Shown piece after piece: positions 16,400 through 25,714 of a DNA stretch of 64,000 bases. The DNA is from Pseudomonadota bacterium (GTDB taxonomy: Bacteria > Pseudomonadota > Alphaproteobacteria > Sphingomonadales > Sphingomonadaceae). The stretch lies in contig JAJYQP010000006.1 of NCBI GenBank assembly GCA_021794525.1, forward strand, positions 1 through 64,000, in the 5' to 3' direction. Under the pieces are notes generated by a model, which saw only the letters and a program-made list of their open reading frames with translations, had not been told where the DNA came from and ran no database searches. Position 1 is the stretch's first letter. Each line of letters opens with the position of its first letter. The translations under genes were made by a program, and so were the position numbers.

Positions 16400-16541
16400 G
16401 AGGTCCCCCGATTGGCAGTCGGCGCGAGTGGAACTTCGCGCGACGAGGCGCTACATCGGGGCGGACTATGCCGCGGCAGGCGCGCCCGCAAGGGTTTCGC
16501 GCGTGCCGTTCCGCATTCGATCGACGAAAGGCCACCGATCC

Positions 16542-18374
16542 ATGCTGATGCTCACCTACGAAGCCCGCCTCGCCGCCCTGCGCGAGGAGCTGGCGCGACG
16601 GGGCCTCGATGGTTTCGTGGTGCCGATTTCCGATGAGCACATGAGCGAATATGTCGGCGCCTATGCACAGCGGCTGGGCTGGCTGACGGGGTTCGGCGGT
16701 TCGGCCGGGACGGCGGTGGTGCTCGCCGGAGGCTACACCGGCACGGGCGCCGCGATCTTCACCGACGGGCGGTATACCGTGCAGGTGCGTGAGCAGGTGG
16801 ACAGCGCCCTCTTCGACTATGAATCGGTGCCCGAGACCAGCCCCGCGCAATGGCTCGCCGCGCACGCGCCCAAGGGTGCAAGGATCGGCTACGACGCCTG
16901 GCTCCACGGGGTCGGCTGGGCGGAGCAGACGGCAGCGCGGCTGCGGGGCAGGGGCGTCATGCTGGTGCCGCTGTCCGACAATCCGATCGACGCGGTGTGG
17001 GAGGACCAGCCCGCGCCTTCGGACGCGCCCGCCGCCCCCTATGCCGAACAGCTTGCCGGCCGCAACAGTGCCCACAAGCGCGCGGCTGTCGCGGACTGGC
17101 TGAAGGCTGAGGGTCACGATGCGACGATCATCACCGCGCTCGATTCGGTGGCCTGGCTGCTCAACATGCGCGGGACCGACGTCGCCAATACCCCGGTCGC
17201 GCTTAGCTATGTCGTTGTGAGGGCCGACGGCACCGCCGACCTCTTCATCGCGCCCGAGAAGGTCACGCCCGCGCTCACCAAACATCTCGGCAATGCGGTG
17301 ACGGTGCGCCCGCGCCACAGTTTCGAGCCGGCGCTCGCCGAACTCGCCGGCAAGACCGTCGCGCTCGACCCGGCACGCGCGGTGGCGGGCATCTTCCACG
17401 CGCTCGAGGCGGCGGGGGCGACGATCGTTCGCGCGGGCGATCCGACGATCCTGCCCAAGGCGGTAAAGACGGCCGAGGAGCAGCAGGGCCATCGCGACGC
17501 CCAGGCCGCCGACGGCGCGGCGATCGTCCGCTTCCTGCGCTGGATCGAGGAAAATGCGCCATCGGGCGAAGTGGACGAGCTGACCGCGGCGGCGAAGCTG
17601 CGCGAGTTCCGCAATCTCGATCCTGCTCTCGCCGATTGCAGCTTCGACACCATCAGCGCCGCCGGTCCGCACGCCGCGCTGCCGCATTACAAGGTCGATG
17701 CGGACAGCAATATCCCGATCCCGCCCTCCAGCATCTACCTGTGCGATTCGGGCGGGCAATACCGGGGTGAGAGGATGGGCGGCACCACCGACATCACCCG
17801 CACCGTGTGGGTCGGGCCCGGAGAGCCGACGGCCGAGATGATCGACCGCAACACCCGCGTCCTCAAGGGCCATATCGAACTCGCGCGGGCGAAGTTTCCG
17901 GTCGGCACCAGCGGCGGCCAGCTCGACGCGCTGGCGCGGATGCATCTGTGGGCGGGGGGTCTCGACTATGCCCACGGCACCGGGCACGGCGTCGGCAGCT
18001 ATCTCTCGGTGCACGAGGGGCCGCAGCGCATCGCCAAGCCAGGCGGCGCCTATGCGGGCGCGGACGTGCCGCTGGCGGCGGGCATGATCCTTTCCAACGA
18101 GCCGGGATACTACAAGCAGGGCCACTACGGCATCCGGATCGAGAACCTGGTGCTGGTCGTGCGAGCCGAGATCGCGGGCGGGGAGGGCGACTATCTCGGT
18201 TTCGAGACGCTGACCTTCGCCCCGCTCGACCGACGTCTGGTGGACAAGGCAATGCTTTCGCCTGCCGAAATCGCCTGGTGGGACTCGTATCATGCCGAGG
18301 CGCGCCGCATCCTTTCGCCGCGGCTCGACGGGGCTGACCTGGCCTGGCTGGAGCGGGAAACGCGGCCCTTGTAA
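16542..18374 (+). CDS. M24B aminopeptidase P family (Xaa-Pro aminopeptidase)
   Basis: Metallopeptidase removing an N-terminal residue before proline. At 610 residues it is the long three-domain form. Two creatinase-like N-terminal domains are followed by the pita-bread domain with the dinuclear metal ligands: Asp in CDSGGQY (about 401), Asp in GTTDITR (about 412), His in GTGHGVGSYLSVHEGP (about 478), Glu in SNEPGYY (about 519) and Glu in GIRIENLV (about 533). The ATG at 16542 is chosen; a second ATG at 16548 is equally possible. No signal peptide is seen, so it is cytoplasmic. It is divergent from the S9 peptidase with a 142-bp shared upstream region. Confidence 0.94.
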   Translation: MLMLTYEARLAALREELARRGLDGFVVPISDEHMSEYVGAYAQRLGWLTGFGGSAGTAVVLAGGYTGTGAAIFTDGRYTVQVREQVDSALFDYESVPETSPAQWLAAHAPKGARIGYDAWLHGVGWAEQTAARLRGRGVMLVPLSDNPIDAVWEDQPAPSDAPAAPYAEQLAGRNSAHKRAAVADWLKAEGHDATIITALDSVAWLLNMRGTDVANTPVALSYVVVRADGTADLFIAPEKVTPALTKHLGNAVTVRPRHSFEPALAELAGKTVALDPARAVAGIFHALEAAGATIVRAGDPTILPKAVKTAEEQQGHRDAQAADGAAIVRFLRWIEENAPSGEVDELTAAAKLREFRNLDPALADCSFDTISAAGPHAALPHYKVDADSNIPIPPSSIYLCDSGGQYRGERMGGTTDITRTVWVGPGEPTAEMIDRNTRVLKGHIELARAKFPVGTSGGQLDALARMHLWAGGLDYAHGTGHGVGSYLSVHEGPQRIAKPGGAYAGADVPLAAGMILSNEPGYYKQGHYGIRIENLVLVVRAEIAGGEGDYLGFETLTFAPLDRRLVDKAMLSPAEIAWWDSYHAEARRILSPRLDGADLAWLERETRPL

Positions 18375-18384
18375 TTTGCGACTT

Positions 18385-18399
18385 GTTCATGTATTGTTC
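18385..18399. promoter_or_regulatory. LexA (SOS) box, alphaproteobacterial type
   Basis: GTTCATGTATTGTTC is an exact GTTC-N7-GTTC, the established LexA-binding motif of Alphaproteobacteria, within an AT-rich patch 33 bp before the GTG of the VOC gene. No other copy was noticed in an intergenic region of the window. Confidence 0.7.
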
Positions 18400-18431
18400 T
18401 GTTTACGAGGCGCGCTAGTGGGAGAGATGCC

Positions 18432-18818
18432 GTGATTGGATACGTAACCCTGGGGACCAACGACCTGCCGCGCGCGGCGAAGTTCTACGACGCGATCGCC
18501 GCGGAACTCGGTATCGGGCGAATGATGGAGTTCGACAGCTTCATCGCCTGGGGCGAACCCGGCGGGGCAGCGGGCATTGGCCTCACCAAGCCTTTCGATG
18601 GCAAGGCCGCGAGCGTGGGGAACGGGGTCATGGTCGCGCTGGAGGCGAATGACCGCGAACAGGTGCAGCGCCTCTACGATATTGCGCTGACGAATGGCGG
18701 CACGGATGCAGGCGCGCCCGGACCGCGCGGGGAAGGGTTCTACGCCGGCTACTTCCGCGATCCTGACGGGAACAAGCTCAACGCGTTCCTGATGGAGCCG
18801 GGCTTCACGGATGGCTGA
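18432..18818 (+). CDS. VOC (glyoxalase/dioxygenase superfamily) protein
   Basis: Small 128-residue vicinal-oxygen-chelate protein. It shows MIGYVTLGTNDLPRAAKFYD at the N-terminus and YFRDPDGNKLNAF at the C-terminus, both typical of the fold. The function is not specified and the usual metal-binding His/Glu set is incomplete by eye. The start is a GTG with a GGGAGAG ribosome site; an ATG five bases earlier runs straight into a stop. It lies directly behind an SOS box and overlaps the cupin gene by 8 bp, so the two probably form a DNA-damage-inducible pair. Confidence 0.85.
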   Translation: MIGYVTLGTNDLPRAAKFYDAIAAELGIGRMMEFDSFIAWGEPGGAAGIGLTKPFDGKAASVGNGVMVALEANDREQVQRLYDIALTNGGTDAGAPGPRGEGFYAGYFRDPDGNKLNAFLMEPGFTDG

Positions 18819-19215
18819 GGCGCGCAACCTCTCCGAACATTTCATCCATCTCGGATTCGGGGCGAGCGCGGTGCCGCAACCGGCGTTCGACGGAATGGCA
18901 TGGTACGAGGGCTATGGCGCCCGGCACGGCGCGGACGGGGCCGAAGGGCGGTTGGTTTCGCAATACCACTTCGCCGAAGGCTGGGACAGCTGGGAGATGC
19001 ATCCCGCCGGAGCCGAGGTTGTGATCTGTACTTCCGGCGAATTGCTGCTGACGCAGGAATTTCCCGACGGTCGATGCGAGAAAGTGACGCTCGGTCCCGG
19101 AGACTACGCGATCAACCCCCCCGGTGTGTGGCACACCGCCGATATTGCGACGCCAACAACGGCGGTGTTCATCACGGCGGGGGAAGGGACTCAACACCGC
19201 CCCCGGGCCGACTGA
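18811..19215 (+). CDS. Cupin-domain protein
   Basis: A 134-residue single-domain cupin with the beta-barrel signatures WEMHPAGAEVVICTSGELLLT and GPGDYAINPPGVWHTADI. The two motifs supply His/Glu-type metal ligands, although the first is reduced. The substrate is unknown; ChrR-like or sugar-binding cupins are possible. It overlaps the VOC gene by 8 bp and would share its LexA-controlled transcript. Confidence 0.85.
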   Translation: MAEARNLSEHFIHLGFGASAVPQPAFDGMAWYEGYGARHGADGAEGRLVSQYHFAEGWDSWEMHPAGAEVVICTSGELLLTQEFPDGRCEKVTLGPGDYAINPPGVWHTADIATPTTAVFITAGEGTQHRPRAD

Positions 19216-19461
19216 AGGCAACCGTCTTGCCGTCACTCTCCTGTCAGCTTTCGCGGTCGCTTTCCCGTGGATGAACAGACGCTCGCAACCGATACAAGGA
19301 GCGACAATTTAGGCGGTATCCGGGATATTCCTGCGACAGTCGGGGCGTAGAAGGGCAAACATGAGATGCGGCTGGTGCGGACCTCCCCTTCCCCCTCCCC
19401 CAAGCAGTGTTGCCCGGTCGCATCTCTCCCCTTTCCTCCCAACCCCCAGGAGACACATTTC

Positions 19462-19989
19462 ATGAAAACCCTCACCATCGCCCTTTCCGCCACGGCCCTC
19501 GCCTTTTCGGGCGCCGCTCTCGCCGATCATCACAAGGGCGGCGAGCACATGCCGATGGGCGACGTGACCCGCGCCCAGGCGCAGCAGCTTGCCGAATCGC
19601 GCTTCGACAAGATGGACGCCAACAAGGACGGCATGCTCAACGAAGCCGACCGCGCCGCGCGCCAGGCCGCGATGTTCGATCGGATCGATACCGACCGGAA
19701 CGGCGCGATCAGCCGCGCCGAGTTCGAGGCGCATCACGCGCAGATGCGCGAACACCGCGGCGACCGGATGGCCAAGAAGGGCGAACACCACCGCGGCATG
19801 CGTGATGGCATGATGGGCAAGATGGATGGGCCCGTCTCGAAGCAGGCCTTCGTCGATCGGGCCCTCGGCATGTTCGACCGCGCCGATGCCAACAAGGACG
19901 GAACGGTGACGCAGGCCGAGCGAAAGGCGATGCGCGACAGCGTTCGCCAGCAGTGGCAGGCGCGCAAGGCCGCCGGCCAGCAGGGCTGA
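19462..19989 (+). CDS. Exported EF-hand calcium-binding protein
   Basis: A 175-residue periplasmic protein with a cleavable signal peptide (residues 1-23, ending ALA-DHH), then three canonical EF-hand loops: DANKDGMLNEAD (about 52-63), DTDRNGAISRAE (about 76-87) and DANKDGTVTQAE (about 142-153). The linker is rich in His and Met (HHRGMRDGMMGKM) and could bind transition metals as well. It has an AGGAGA ribosome site. It is followed 47 bp later by an OmpR-type regulator and its kinase in the same direction, which suggests a role in Ca or metal sensing. The 246-bp region upstream holds no other gene. Confidence 0.9.
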   Translation: MKTLTIALSATALAFSGAALADHHKGGEHMPMGDVTRAQAQQLAESRFDKMDANKDGMLNEADRAARQAAMFDRIDTDRNGAISRAEFEAHHAQMREHRGDRMAKKGEHHRGMRDGMMGKMDGPVSKQAFVDRALGMFDRADANKDGTVTQAERKAMRDSVRQQWQARKAAGQQG

Positions 19990-20036
19990 TTGCCGGGCTT
20001 GTAACCATGGAACTGGGGCGGCAAGAGGTGCCGGTG

Positions 20037-20783
20037 ATGACCGGCGAAACCGCACCGACCTCGCTCCTCCTCGTCGATGACGAGAAGACCCTTCGCGAAC
20101 CCCTGGCGGAATATCTCGTTCGCCAGGGGTTCGTCGTGCGCGAGGCCGAAAGCGCCGCCGCCGCGCGCAGTGTGCTCATCGATTTCACGCCCGACCTGGT
20201 GCTCGTGGACATCATGATGCCCGGCGAGGACGGACTCTCGCTCACCCGCCATCTCGTGGAGGCGAAGGGCCTGCCGGTCATCCTCCTCACTGCCAAGAGC
20301 GAGGCGATGGATCGCATCGTCGGGCTGGAGATCGGTGCCGACGACTACGTCCCAAAGCCCTTCGAACCGCGCGAACTGGTGGCGCGCATCCGTTCGGTCC
20401 TGCGTCGCACCGGCAAGGACCGCACCAGCGAACCTGCGACCGACGACGAGCACTTCGTTTATGCCTTCGAAGGATGGGAGCTCGACCCGCTGAAGCGCCG
20501 CCTGATCGATCCCGACGGCGCGCTGATCGCGATCTCGACCGCCGAATTCCGTATGCTCAAGGCGCTGTGCGATCACCCCCGGCAGGTCCTCGACCGTGAC
20601 CGCCTTCTCGACATGGTGCAGGGGCGCGAGGCACATCTGTTCGATCGCGCGGTCGACAACCAGGTCAGTCGGCTGCGCCGCAAGATCGAGGTCGACAGCC
20701 GTAATCCCGAGCTGATCCAGACCGTGCGGGGCGGCGGCTATCGCCTCGCCGCCGACGTCACCCGCATCCCCAGGCCCGCATGA
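20037..20783 (+). CDS. OmpR/PhoB-family response regulator
   Basis: Two-domain DNA-binding regulator of 248 residues. The receiver domain has acidic residues DD at 14-15, the phosphorylated Asp at about 58 (LVLVDIMMPGEDG), LLTAK and the lysine in VPKPF. The C-terminal winged helix contains STAEFRMLKAL, DNQVSRLRRKIE and TVRGGGYRL. The ATG at 20037 is preferred because of AAGAGG eight bases upstream; ATGs at 20007 and 19953 are further upstream. It overlaps the kinase gene by 4 bp (ATGA), so the pair is coupled. Confidence 0.95.
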   Translation: MTGETAPTSLLLVDDEKTLREPLAEYLVRQGFVVREAESAAAARSVLIDFTPDLVLVDIMMPGEDGLSLTRHLVEAKGLPVILLTAKSEAMDRIVGLEIGADDYVPKPFEPRELVARIRSVLRRTGKDRTSEPATDDEHFVYAFEGWELDPLKRRLIDPDGALIAISTAEFRMLKALCDHPRQVLDRDRLLDMVQGREAHLFDRAVDNQVSRLRRKIEVDSRNPELIQTVRGGGYRLAADVTRIPRPA

Positions 20784-22219
20784 ACGCGGCGAACGGCGCG
20801 ACCGAGCGCGAGGGCGGGCGCCGCCAGTGGCCGCGCAGCCTGCTCGGCCAGACCATGCTGGCGCTGGCGCTGGCGTTGCTGGTTGCGCAGACGATTTACG
20901 CCTCGCTGCTGTATCGCGCGGCCGACGAGCGCCGCGAGGTGGCGCTGTTGAACGCCGCCGCCTTCGAATTCTTCTCCGGCCCGATGCGATTGCGCGCCCA
21001 GGTCGAGCAAGCCCGTCCGCAGCGCCTCGGCCCCGGCTTGCGCAATCGCCCGCGCATCGTCCCGCGCGAACTGCGCTACCAGCTGGCGCCCCAATCGCCC
21101 GTCGCGGCCGGGGAACAGCGATTGGTGCAGCGCGAGAAGCAGCTGGCCGATATGCTGCAACGCCAAGGGGTGAGAACCGCGAACCTGCTGATAATCGAAC
21201 GGCAGGCCCTGGCCGATCCCGAGGTTGCCGCATTGGCGGCGCAGTCACCCGGCGTCCGCAACCGTATCGAGCGGCTTTCACCCCGGATCCTGCTCGTCGC
21301 CCTCCGACGTGAGAACTCGAATGCCTGGGAAGTTGTCCGCCTCCCCGTCCCGCGCATGGAGCGGGGCGTCATCACGGGGTTGGTCGTCCAGACGGTGATC
21401 CTGTTCGCGGTGCTGATGGCGATCCTTTACGGCGTTCTGCGCCGCCTGACAGGGCCGCTCGCCGCTCTGACCCGCCGCACTGCCGCCATCGCCACACCGG
21501 GCTCGCCCAGCACACCGCTCGAGCCGCAGGGGCCCGAGGACGTGCGGCAGCTCATGGCTGCGCACAATGCGATGGAAGCGCGCATCGGCGCCATGCTCGC
21601 CGAAAAGGACGTCATGCTCGGCGCGATCGGCCACGATCTCAAGACCCCGCTCGCCGCGCTGCGCGTGCGGATCGAGAGCGTGGAGGACGATGGGCAGCGC
21701 GCCAAGATGGCCGCGACCATCGAGGATATCACCCGTACGCTCGACGAAATCCTCGAGCTCGCGCGCATCGGCCGCGCGGGAAATCCACCCGAACGCGCAG
21801 CACTCTCCGCTCTTGTGGCCTCGGTGGTGGAAGAGTTCGAGGACATGGGCGAGCCGGTGACGCTCGTCGAGGGACCGCGGGTCAGCGCCGACGTCCATGT
21901 CACCTGGCTGAAGCGCGCACTCCGCAACCTTATCTCCAACGCGCTGCGCTACGGCGGCGGCGCGACGGTGTCGGTGCTGCAGGAACCAGGTACCATCGTC
22001 CTCAGGGTCGAGGACGCGGGCCCGGGCATCCCAGAGGGGCTTCTCGGCAGTATCACCGAACCTTTCGTGCGCGGAGAGGCAAGCCGCAGCCGCGCGACGG
22101 GCGGGGCCGGGCTCGGCCTCACGCTGGCGCGCGCCGTGGCGGAAGAGCGTGGCGGCGAACTGGTGCTGGCCAATCGCCCGACCGGCGGTCTGGTCGCCGA
22201 GATCCGCCTGCCGCGCTAG
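20780..22219 (+). CDS. Sensor histidine kinase, EnvZ-like
   Basis: Inner-membrane sensor kinase of 479 residues: a first transmembrane helix at about 20-42, a periplasmic sensor of about 150 residues rich in Arg/Gln, and a second helix at about 198-220. A HAMP domain, a dimerisation domain with the phospho-accepting His in GAIGHDLKTPLAALR (about 287), and an ATPase domain with N-box NLISNALRYGG and G-boxes VEDAGPGIP and GGAGLGLTLA follow. Translation is coupled to the regulator gene. The adjacent EF-hand gene hints at a divalent-cation stimulus, which is inference. Confidence 0.94.
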   Translation: MNAANGATEREGGRRQWPRSLLGQTMLALALALLVAQTIYASLLYRAADERREVALLNAAAFEFFSGPMRLRAQVEQARPQRLGPGLRNRPRIVPRELRYQLAPQSPVAAGEQRLVQREKQLADMLQRQGVRTANLLIIERQALADPEVAALAAQSPGVRNRIERLSPRILLVALRRENSNAWEVVRLPVPRMERGVITGLVVQTVILFAVLMAILYGVLRRLTGPLAALTRRTAAIATPGSPSTPLEPQGPEDVRQLMAAHNAMEARIGAMLAEKDVMLGAIGHDLKTPLAALRVRIESVEDDGQRAKMAATIEDITRTLDEILELARIGRAGNPPERAALSALVASVVEEFEDMGEPVTLVEGPRVSADVHVTWLKRALRNLISNALRYGGGATVSVLQEPGTIVLRVEDAGPGIPEGLLGSITEPFVRGEASRSRATGGAGLGLTLARAVAEERGGELVLANRPTGGLVAEIRLPR

Positions 22220-22225
22220 GTCGCC

Positions 22226-23800
22226 TCAGCGCATCAGCCCGCCGATGAGGTTGCGCACGAAGCGGCCCGCCAGTGCCCCGCCGAACCCGGTCGCGACCGC
22301 GCCCGCGGCCGCGCTGGCGGCGGATTTCATCGGGTTGGCGCGGCTCTTCCGGCCCGCGATCGCGCCCGCCGCGATGGCCGCGGCAGAACCGGCAGCGGCG
22401 CCCATCGCTGCCTTGCCCGCGCGGTCCCAGATGCTGGTGCTCCTGCGCTCGCGCCTGCCGACCTCGGTTTCGCCCTTTGCCTCGACCTCCTCGGCGGTGG
22501 CGGCGGCATCGGCGGCCTTCTGCGCCAGCACCTCGGCGGCGCTTTCGCGATCGACTGCTTCGTCATACTTGCCCGATAACGGGCTCGCGCCGACGATCAC
22601 CGCGCGCTCGCCGGTGCTGACCGGGCCGAGCCGGCTGCGCGGCGGCGCGATCAGCGTGCGCTGCACCACCGAAGGCGCGCCATCGGGCTGCAGCGTCGAG
22701 ACCAGCGCCTCGCCCACCTTGAGCTCGGTGATCGCCTGCTCGACGTCAAGGTCCGGGTTGACCCGGAAGGTTTCCGCCGCGGCCTTGATCGCGCGCTGGT
22801 CGCGCGGGGTGAAGGCGCGCAGCGCGTGCTGCACCCTGTTGCCGAGCTGGCCCGCGATCCGTTCGGGAATGTCGATCGGGTTCTGGGTCACGAAATAGAC
22901 GCCCACGCCCTTCGAGCGGATGAGGCGGACGACCTGTTCGATCTTGTCCTCCAGCGCCTCGGGCGCATCGTCGAAGAGGAGATGCGCCTCGTCGAAGAAG
23001 AATACGAGCTTCGGCTTGTCCGGATCGCCGACCTCGGGGAGCGCCTCGAACAGATCGGCAAGCAGCCAGAGCAGGAAGGTCGCATAGAGCTTGGGACTGC
23101 GCATCAGCCTGTCGGCGGCGACCACGTTGACCATGCCGCGGCCCTTGTCGTCGGTGCGGATGAAGTCGGCGATCTCCAGCGCCGGTTCGCCGAAGAACTG
23201 CGCGCCGCCCTGCGATTCGAGGCTCAGGAGCTGGCGCTGGACGATGCCGATCGATGGCTTCGTGACATTGCCATAGAGGGTGGTGAGCTCGGAGACGTGC
23301 TCGGCCGTGTAGGCGAGCATGGCCTGCAAATCCTTGAGGTCCACCAGCAGCAGACCCTGCTCGTCGGCAAAGCGAAAGACGACGTCGAGCACGCCGGACT
23401 GCGTCTCGTTCAGATCGAGCAGGCGCGCAAGGAGCTGCGGCCCCATTTCCGAAATCGTCGTGCGGATCGGGTGCCCCTGCTCACCGTAAAGGTCCCAGTA
23501 GACCACCGGGTTGTCGGCATAGCTGTAATCGGTGAGCCCGATGTCCTTCGCACGCCGCTCCAGCTTGCCGGCGTTCTTGGCGGTGGGCGAGCCGGGCATG
23601 GCGATGCCCGCGAGGTCGCCCTTCACGTCGGCCATGAAGACGGGCACGCCGCGAGCGGAGAAATTCTCGGCCAGGAGTTGCAGTGTGACCGTCTTGCCGG
23701 TCCCGGTGGCGCCCGCAATCAGCCCGTGGTGATTGGCCTGCCCGAGGCGGAGATGCTGCTGCTCGCCATTGGCGCCGAGGCCGAGGAAGATGTCGTCCAA
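22226..23800 (-). CDS. HerA/DUF853-like ATPase
   Basis: A 524-residue P-loop ATPase of the HerA-related DUF853 family, whose function is not established. It contains [19 protein letters not shown] with Walker A near residue 30, [16 protein letters not shown], and Walker B in [17 protein letters not shown]. The C-terminal part is Ala/Gly-rich ([20 protein letters not shown]) and may contact membrane. The start is read as a TTG at 23800, because GGAG lies 7 nt upstream and the protein then begins (M)[12 protein letters not shown] as expected. An in-frame GTG at 23845 has no ribosome site. It converges on the kinase gene with 6 bp between. Confidence 0.88.
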   Translation of the reverse strand: MDDIFLGLGANGEQQHLRLGQANHHGLIAGATGTGKTVTLQLLAENFSARGVPVFMADVKGDLAGIAMPGSPTAKNAGKLERRAKDIGLTDYSYADNPVVYWDLYGEQGHPIRTTISEMGPQLLARLLDLNETQSGVLDVVFRFADEQGLLLVDLKDLQAMLAYTAEHVSELTTLYGNVTKPSIGIVQRQLLSLESQGGAQFFGEPALEIADFIRTDDKGRGMVNVVAADRLMRSPKLYATFLLWLLADLFEALPEVGDPDKPKLVFFFDEAHLLFDDAPEALEDKIEQVVRLIRSKGVGVYFVTQNPIDIPERIAGQLGNRVQHALRAFTPRDQRAIKAAAETFRVNPDLDVEQAITELKVGEALVSTLQPDGAPSVVQRTLIAPPRSRLGPVSTGERAVIVGASPLSGKYDEAVDRESAAEVLAQKAADAAATAEEVEAKGETEVGRRERRSTSIWDRAGKAAMGAAAGSAAAIAAGAIAGRKSRANPMKSAASAAAGAVATGFGGALAGRFVRNLIGGLMR

Positions 23801-23905
23801 ACTACGTCTCCGGATCGTGATGGGTGCCCGCAGGCGTTGTGGCACGGCCGGCTAGGGGGTCAAGCGTCTCGACAGACAAGGCCGAGGCATTAAAGGACGG
23901 CAGGA

Positions 23906-25714
23906 ATGGGAACACACGTGCCTCTGGTCCTGCTCGACGACGCCCGCGTCGCCGGCGCGACCGATGCGCATCTGTTCGAGGATCCGGCGGAGGCCTTCGT
24001 GGCGCGCCGCCCGGAGGAGGTTGCCGATGTGCTCGCCGCCGCGGATGCCGCGCGGCGTGCGAAGGGCGGGACGCTCGCCGGCTATATTTCCTACGAGGCC
24101 GGTCTGGCGCTGGAGGAGCGGCTGGCCCCGCTCGCCGAAGGACGCACCGGAGCTGCGGGGCCGCTGGTGTGGTTCGGCCGGTTCGATCGTTGCCGGACCC
24201 TTCCCGCGGCCGAAGTCCCTGCCGTGCTGGCCGAGCGCGCGACCGGCTCCGCTTCCCTGGGTCCGCTCGATCCCCAGCTCTCCTTCGCCGGCTATGAGCA
24301 GGCCTTCGGCACGCTCCAGGCAGCGATCGCGGCGGGCGACATCTACCAGGCCAATCTGACTTTTCCGCTTGGCGGTGCCTTCACGGGCGATCCGCTGGCG
24401 CTCTATGCCGCGCTGCGCCCGGCGGCGCGGGCGGGCTATGGCGGGGTGGTGTTCGACGGCGACCGCTGGCTGCTCTCGCTCTCGCCCGAGCTGTTCGTGT
24501 CGCTCAGGGGGCGCGAGGCGAAGGTCAAGCCGATGAAGGGCACCCGCCCGCGTGCGCTCGACGATATCGAGGACCGTGCGCTGCGCGACGAGCTGGCGGC
24601 CTCCGAAAAGGATCGCGCCGAAAATTTGATGATTGTCGATCTGCTCCGCAACGATCTCAGCCGCGTGGCCGAGGCGGGCAGCGTGCGGGTCGAGGATGCC
24701 TTCGCGGTCGAGACCTATCCCACCGTCCACCAGATGGTGAGCACGGTGCGCGCACGGCTGGCCGAGGGGGCGGGGCCCATGGAGCTGGTGACGGCGCTGT
24801 TTCCCTGCGGCTCGATCACCGGTGCGCCCAAGATCCGCGCGATGGAGCTCATCAACGCGGTCGAGCGCGACGCGCGCGGCCCCTATTGCGGCGCCATCGG
24901 CCGGATCGAGGCGGATGGGGATGCGGCCTTCAATGTCGCCATCCGCACGCTGCGGCTGACCGAGATCGAGAACGGGCGCGGCAAGGCCGAACTCGGCGTT
25001 GGCGGCGCGATCGTCGCGGGCAGCGAGGCGCGGGTCGAATGGCGCGAGGCGCTGGCCAAGGGCGCCTTCGCGCGGGTCAGCGGGCCGGACTGTCAGGCCC
25101 CCGCCGCCGACCTGATTGCGACCATGCGCTTCGAGCCTGCGACCGGTATTGCCGATCTCGACGCGCATCTCCAGCGGCTGCGCGACAGCGCGGTAGCGCT
25201 GGGGATCAGCTTCGACCGGCACGAGGCGCGCAACCAGATTCACGCGCTTTGTTTCGTCATCGATGAGCCCTCCGCGATCAGGCTCATGGCCTCGCGCGGC
25301 GGGGCGCTGGCGCTGGAGGCACGGCCGCTGCCTGCCCCCTGGCCCGACCCGGCGCGCGCGATCCTGCTCCCGCTGCCGGTCGAGAGCGGGGACTGGCGTC
25401 TGCGCCACAAGACGTCCGACCGGGGCTTCTACGAAGATGCGCGCCGCGTGGCCGCCGGTGAGGTCGCGCAGGAGGCGATTTTCGTACGCGACGACGGGCT
25501 CGTCACCGAGGGCGCGATCACCAATGTCTTCGTCGAGCGGGGCGGGCTGCTGCTCACGCCTCCGGCGCGGCTCGGCCTCCTGCCGGGCGTGTTGCGCGCG
25601 CGGCTGATCGCCGAAGGCCGCGCGCGCGAGGGGGAGCTTGGCATTGTCGATCTCGAAGGCGGGTTCCTGCTGGGTAATGCCCTGCGCGGACTGATGCCCG
25701 CGGTGCTGGCGTGA
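23906..25714 (+). CDS. pabB: Aminodeoxychorismate synthase component I fused to 4-amino-4-deoxychorismate lyase
   Basis: Fusion enzyme for p-aminobenzoate in folate synthesis: chorismate is aminated to ADC, which is then cleaved to PABA and pyruvate. Residues about 1-385 form the chorismate-binding half (GDIYQANLTFPL, SPELFVSL, MKGTRPRALDD, CGSITGAPK, GAIGRIEADG). Residues about 390-602 form the class IV PLP lyase (PabC-like) with the lysine in LRHKTSDRGFYEDARR and EGAITNVF. The glutamine amidotransferase partner (PabA) is not adjacent. It overlaps the pseudouridine synthase gene by 4 bp (GTGA). Confidence 0.95.
   Translation: MGTHVPLVLLDDARVAGATDAHLFEDPAEAFVARRPEEVADVLAAADAARRAKGGTLAGYISYEAGLALEERLAPLAEGRTGAAGPLVWFGRFDRCRTLPAAEVPAVLAERATGSASLGPLDPQLSFAGYEQAFGTLQAAIAAGDIYQANLTFPLGGAFTGDPLALYAALRPAARAGYGGVVFDGDRWLLSLSPELFVSLRGREAKVKPMKGTRPRALDDIEDRALRDELAASEKDRAENLMIVDLLRNDLSRVAEAGSVRVEDAFAVETYPTVHQMVSTVRARLAEGAGPMELVTALFPCGSITGAPKIRAMELINAVERDARGPYCGAIGRIEADGDAAFNVAIRTLRLTEIENGRGKAELGVGGAIVAGSEARVEWREALAKGAFARVSGPDCQAPAADLIATMRFEPATGIADLDAHLQRLRDSAVALGISFDRHEARNQIHALCFVIDEPSAIRLMASRGGALALEARPLPAPWPDPARAILLPLPVESGDWRLRHKTSDRGFYEDARRVAAGEVAQEAIFVRDDGLVTEGAITNVFVERGGLLLTPPARLGLLPGVLRARLIAEGRAREGELGIVDLEGGFLLGNALRGLMPAVLA

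Noticed and set aside
15672-18293. 873-codon minus-strand frame across two peptidase genes
   Set aside because: Antisense of the aminopeptidase gene joined to an out-of-frame part of the S9 gene; no domain.
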